From Acidimicrobiia bacterium (GTDB lineage: Bacteria; Actinomycetota; Acidimicrobiia; Acidimicrobiales; AC-14): a stretch of 8,967 nt of DNA. This document shows, piece after piece, positions 6,557 to 8,967 of this stretch. How positions within the stretch are numbered: position 1 is the first letter of the stretch; each line of letters opens with the position of its first letter. The position numbers and the translations under genes were made by a program. Under the pieces are notes generated by a model. The model saw only the letters and a program-made list of their open reading frames with translations. It did not search any database and was not told where the DNA came from. The stretch lies in contig JAFAUA010000255.1 of assembly GCA_019243595.1 (NCBI GenBank), forward strand, positions 1-8,967, given 5' to 3'.

Positions 6557-6712
6557 CCCGCCTCGCTGTCTCTCGGGCCCACGTCCTCGCGCGAAAGTGT
6601 CGAAAGAATAACCGCAGGCGCGGGCCAGATCGAGACCCAAATTGTGGCGCCCGGTATCGTCACCGGTCGGGTCGAGGTATGACTGGGATACACGCATGAT
6701 CGGGACCGCCCG
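6557..6712. promoter_or_regulatory. Divergent intergenic region with possible promoters
   Basis: These 156 bp separate the divergent lipid-carrier transferase and glycosyltransferase starts, so promoters for both should lie here. On the minus strand TATTCT (6610 down to 6605) is the best -10-like hexamer, with a weak TCGATC 17 bp upstream. On the plus strand I find no convincing -35/-10 pair. The plus strand also holds two 6-codon open frames (6679-6699 and 6696-6716), each overlapping the next start by 4 bases. All these signals are weak. Confidence 0.3.
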
Positions 6713-7804
6713 GTGACTCGCCCGCTCCGGGTCCTCGTGCTCGCTCCCTATCCCGCCGACTGTGCGCCCGGCCAGCGGTTCCGCGTCGAGCAATGGCTGT
6801 CGCTTCTGCCGCCAGGGACCGTCGAGGCCGAGCTGCGGCCGTTCTTCAGCCGGCGCGCCTATGACCGCCTGTACGAACCGGGCGGTGTGCCGCGAAAGGC
6901 CGCCCAGTCCCTCCAGGGCGTGGCGCGGCGAGTGCGCGAGGTCATCGGCTTGAAACGCTGGGATGTCGCATTCCTGTACCGCGGAGCCGTGCCGCTGGGC
7001 CCGCCTGTGTTCGAGGAGTTGCTCGCTCGGCGCATTCCGTTCGTCTACGACTTCGACGACGCCATCTTCCTCGACGAGACGAGCCCCGCCAACCGCGCCG
7101 TCGGCCGCTGGCGCCAGACGGGCAACGTGCAAGAGATCATCTCCCGCGCCGCGGCGACGACCGTGGGAAACGGGTGGCTCGCCGACTACGCCCGCCAGTA
7201 CTCCGCGCACGTGCACGTGCTGCCGACCACGATCGACGTCGAGACGTACGTCCCCGCTCCGGGCCCCGCGGGGGGTCCGGTGTGCATCGGCTGGAGCGGC
7301 AGTCACTCGACGGCAAAGCATCTGCATACGATCGACGGTGCGCTGCTCGAAGTGCTGCGTCGCACGACGACGACGCTGCGGATCATCGGCGACTCCTCCT
7401 ACCGACTACCTGGCGCGGATCGCCTCACCGTCCTCCCGTGGCGGCGGGAAAGCGAGCTGGCGGACCTACGGCCGCTCGACGTCGGCGTGATGCCGCTCCC
7501 CGACGACGAGTGGAGCAAGGGAAAGTGCGGGTTCAAGGCGCTGCTGTACATGGCGATGGGGGTTCCACCTGTTGCATCGCCCGTCGGTGTCAACACAGAA
7601 ATCATCCAACACGGGGTTAACGGCTATCTCGCGGCGAGCGAGGCCGACTGGGTCGATGTCCTGCGCCTGCTGGCCGATGACGCCGGGCTGCGTCGCCGCG
7701 TCGGGAACGTGGCCCGGCAGACGGTCGTCGAGCGGTACTCGGGTCAGCGCTGGGCACGACGCTTCCTCGAGGTGCTGGAGACGGCAGCCACTCGTTCGGG
7801 CTGA
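6713..7804 (+). CDS. Glycosyltransferase, GT4-like (GT-B fold)
   Basis: This probable cytoplasmic or membrane-associated glycosyltransferase adds a sugar from an activated nucleotide donor during surface glycan synthesis. The 363-residue protein has a short N-terminal Rossmann half beginning RPLRVLVLAPYP, then VYDFDDAIF at 111-119. PTTID at 171-175 and GWSGSHST at 193-200 mark the start of the donor-binding half. The donor site is at 271-302: KCGFK, YMAMGVPPVASPVGVN, then EIIQHGVNGYLA. The usual E-x7-E pair of GT4 enzymes is not present: Lys/Cys and Tyr stand where the glutamates normally are, a variant I recall from other GT4 members with K-C-x-x-K-x-x-x-Y-M-A. The GTG at 6713 gives an N-terminus fitting the family; GGGA at 6702-6705 is 7 bases upstream. 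A hairpin follows the stop. The sugar and linkage cannot be read from the sequence. Confidence 0.85.
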   Translation: MTRPLRVLVLAPYPADCAPGQRFRVEQWLSLLPPGTVEAELRPFFSRRAYDRLYEPGGVPRKAAQSLQGVARRVREVIGLKRWDVAFLYRGAVPLGPPVFEELLARRIPFVYDFDDAIFLDETSPANRAVGRWRQTGNVQEIISRAAATTVGNGWLADYARQYSAHVHVLPTTIDVETYVPAPGPAGGPVCIGWSGSHSTAKHLHTIDGALLEVLRRTTTTLRIIGDSSYRLPGADRLTVLPWRRESELADLRPLDVGVMPLPDDEWSKGKCGFKALLYMAMGVPPVASPVGVNTEIIQHGVNGYLAASEADWVDVLRLLADDAGLRRRVGNVARQTVVERYSGQRWARRFLEVLETAATRSG

Positions 7805-7831
7805 AAGTTGTCGCGGCGGCCATCGCGCGTT

Positions 7832-7862
7832 CGCCCCGGGCAACTGACGGGGCGCTAGTTTT
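7832..7862 (+). terminator. Possible intrinsic terminator after the glycosyltransferase
   Basis: CGCCCCG (7832-7838) pairs with CGGGGCG (7848-7854) around a 9-base loop, and TTTT follows at 7859-7862. It lies 28 bp after the glycosyltransferase stop. If real, it makes the downstream amidotransferase pair a separate transcription unit with its promoter in the 57 bp from 7863 to 7919, where I see no clear hexamers. Confidence 0.45.
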
Positions 7863-7919
7863 GGCGTCTCGGCGCATCCGTCCCGGCGGGAGGGTGGCCG
7901 CTTCGTCGTCTGCATCGAG

Positions 7920-8531
7920 ATGAGTGCGAAGATCGTTATCGTCGACTTCCGCATGGGCAACCTGCATACGGTCGCGCGTCGGTTCAGATCGCTGGGCGCC
8001 GAGATCGATGTCACGCGTGATCCGTCAGTCCTCAGCGGGAGCAGCCACATCGTGCTCCCCGGAGTCGGCCATTTCGGAGCGGCGATGGCGGACCTCGAGG
8101 ACACAGGGATGGCCAGTGTCATCCGAGAACGGGTGCTCGATGGCCACAGCCGGGTCCTGGGCATCTGTCTGGGGATGCAGCTGCTCTGCGACCACAGTGA
8201 GGAAGGGGATGCCCGTGGGCTCGGCTTGATCGGCTGTCGCGTCGAGCGCCTTCCAGCCGAACGTGGCTCGCGCTTCCGCAATCCTCACGTCGGATGGAAC
8301 ACGGTCAAGTGGCGCGACGGCCGGTGTAGCGACCCGACACGTCGCTATTACTTCGCGCACTCCTTCGCGGTACGAGACGTGGACGCCGACGCCGCGCTCG
8401 CGACGGCGAGCTACGGCGTCCAGTTCGCCGCGGCCGTCCAAGCGCCCGGCGCGCTCGGCTATCAGTTCCACCCAGAGAAGAGTCGCGGCCCGGGTCTCGA
8501 GTTGCTCGCGGCATGGCTCGACGGCCGATGA
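7920..8531 (+). CDS. hisH: HisH-type glutamine amidotransferase subunit (HisH2-like)
   Basis: This is a class I glutaminase that releases ammonia from glutamine and passes it to a HisF-type partner. The 203-residue length is normal for HisH. The triad is complete: C83 in GICLGMQLL, and H184 and E186 in GYQFHPEKS. The oxyanion region is LPGVGHFG at 46-53 and HVGWN lies at 123-127. The next gene starts inside its stop codon (ATGA at 8528-8531), so both proteins are probably made together and form a complex. Histidine biosynthesis would be the default reading, but the partner lacks the HisF catalytic Asp and the neighbours are glycan genes. A role in making an acetamidino sugar, as for HisH2 of Pseudomonas aeruginosa, is therefore more likely. 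GVGHFG rather than GVGAF also fits that group as I recall it. There is no good ribosome site: GGGAGGG at 7888-7894 is 25 bases upstream. No other in-frame start lies nearby. Confidence 0.9.
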   Translation: MSAKIVIVDFRMGNLHTVARRFRSLGAEIDVTRDPSVLSGSSHIVLPGVGHFGAAMADLEDTGMASVIRERVLDGHSRVLGICLGMQLLCDHSEEGDARGLGLIGCRVERLPAERGSRFRNPHVGWNTVKWRDGRCSDPTRRYYFAHSFAVRDVDADAALATASYGVQFAAAVQAPGALGYQFHPEKSRGPGLELLAAWLDGR

Positions 8532-8967
8532 GCTTCCGACCCCGTGTGATCCCGACGCTCCTGCTCAAGGAGGGTGCGCTCGTCAAGGGCCGCCGCTTCC
8601 GCAGGCACGAGTACGTGGGAGACCCGGTCAACGCGGTGCGCATGTTCGACACCTTCGGTGCCGACGAGCTGGTATTGCTCGACATCGGAGCGTCGCGGGC
8701 GAGGCGACCCATCGACCCCGAATTGATCCGCTCGATCGGCGAGGAGTCCGGCATGCCGCTCGCCGTCGGCGGCGGGATCCGTGACCTGGAAGCGGGACGG
8801 GCGCTCATCCAGGCCGGTGCCGAGAAGCTCGTCATCAACGAGGCCTGGCTCGACGACCCGTCCGTCCTCTCCCGTTTCGCCGACGAGTTCGGCTCGTCGT
8901 CGATCATCGCGGGGATCGACGTTCTCACCCGGCGCGGCAGGTCACGTGTCTATCGCCACACGACGAG
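8528..8967 (+). CDS. hisF2: HisF2/AglZ-type acetamidino modification protein, 3' end missing
   Basis: This is a TIM-barrel protein related to HisF, cut by the right edge after about 146 residues (HisF is usually about 250). In the sugar-modifying branch of the family the barrel carries ammonia from HisH to a separate WbpG/PseA-like enzyme that turns an N-acetyl group into an acetamidino group. The decisive feature is RVIPTLLLKEGALVKG at 6-21: relative to Thermotoga HisF (ACLDVKDG), Leu12 replaces catalytic Asp11. The second acidic residue is kept as D131 (AGIDVL). The phosphate-site GGGIR (81-85), GDPVNAV (31-37) and DELVLLDIGAS (46-56) are intact and resemble HisF2/WbuZ proteins. Translation is coupled to hisH through ATGA. 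A histidine role is unlikely because Asp11 is needed for that cyclase reaction. The missing C-terminal half, and whether a WbpG-like gene follows, cannot be seen. Confidence 0.85.
   Translation, partial: MSFRPRVIPTLLLKEGALVKGRRFRRHEYVGDPVNAVRMFDTFGADELVLLDIGASRARRPIDPELIRSIGEESGMPLAVGGGIRDLEAGRALIQAGAEKLVINEAWLDDPSVLSRFADEFGSSSIIAGIDVLTRRGRSRVYRHTT

Noticed and set aside
6557..7327. A 257-codon upstream extension of the minus-strand sugar transferase frame, running into the glycosyltransferase gene
   Set aside because: The extension is Arg/Gly/Asp-rich shadow sequence of the opposite gene, with no family resemblance. The membrane protein begins naturally at the ATG at 6556.
8528..8967. Ordinary histidine-biosynthesis HisF
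   Set aside because: The catalytic Asp11 position is Leu, and the neighbouring genes belong to glycan synthesis.

Overview
The window looks like part of a cell-surface polysaccharide and envelope locus of a high-GC Gram-positive bacterium, most likely an actinomycete. Codons are strongly G/C-ending throughout. The leftmost gene is a DUF4012 membrane protein typical of actinobacterial polysaccharide loci. It is followed by a secreted protein with a sortase-like VAFTG tail, a style common in Acidimicrobiia. The class-level placement is inference from protein style only.

Layout from left to right: (1) 1-1775 (+), a DUF4012 protein cut by the left edge. (2) 1857-2378 (+), a small secreted protein with a C-terminal VAFTG / membrane helix / Arg-rich tail. 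(3) 2379-4136 (+), an intact IS1182-like insertion sequence with 15-bp terminal inverted repeats, flanked on both sides by CTAG. It sits exactly at the stop codon of gene 2 and separates that gene from its probable terminator at 4159-4187. (4) 4223-5500 (+), a nucleotide-sugar 6-dehydrogenase of the UDP-HexNAc (WbpA) type. (5) 5504-6556 (-), a polyprenyl-phosphate sugar-1-phosphate transferase (WecA/TagO/MraY superfamily) convergent with gene 4, with 3 bp between stop codons. (6) 6713-7804 (+), a GT4-type glycosyltransferase, followed by a possible terminator. (7) 7920-8531 (+), a HisH-type glutamine amidotransferase, overlapping by ATGA (8) 8528-8967 (+), a HisF-family protein cut by the right edge.

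The most interesting point is the last pair. The HisF-family protein carries Leu (P-T-L-L-L-K) where histidine-pathway HisF has its catalytic Asp11, and it lies in a sugar locus rather than a his operon. This matches the HisH2/HisF2 (AglZ-type) pairs that feed ammonia to a WbpG/PseA-like amidotransferase to make acetamidino sugars. A UDP-HexNAc 6-dehydrogenase, which makes the uronic acid in the best known such pathway, lies in the same window. Together the genes suggest synthesis of an amidinated amino-sugar-containing surface glycan: sugar oxidation (gene 4), lipid-carrier priming (gene 5), chain growth (gene 6) and amidination (genes 7 and 8). The other pathway enzymes would lie outside the window.

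I see no rRNA, tRNA, CRISPR array or phage genes.
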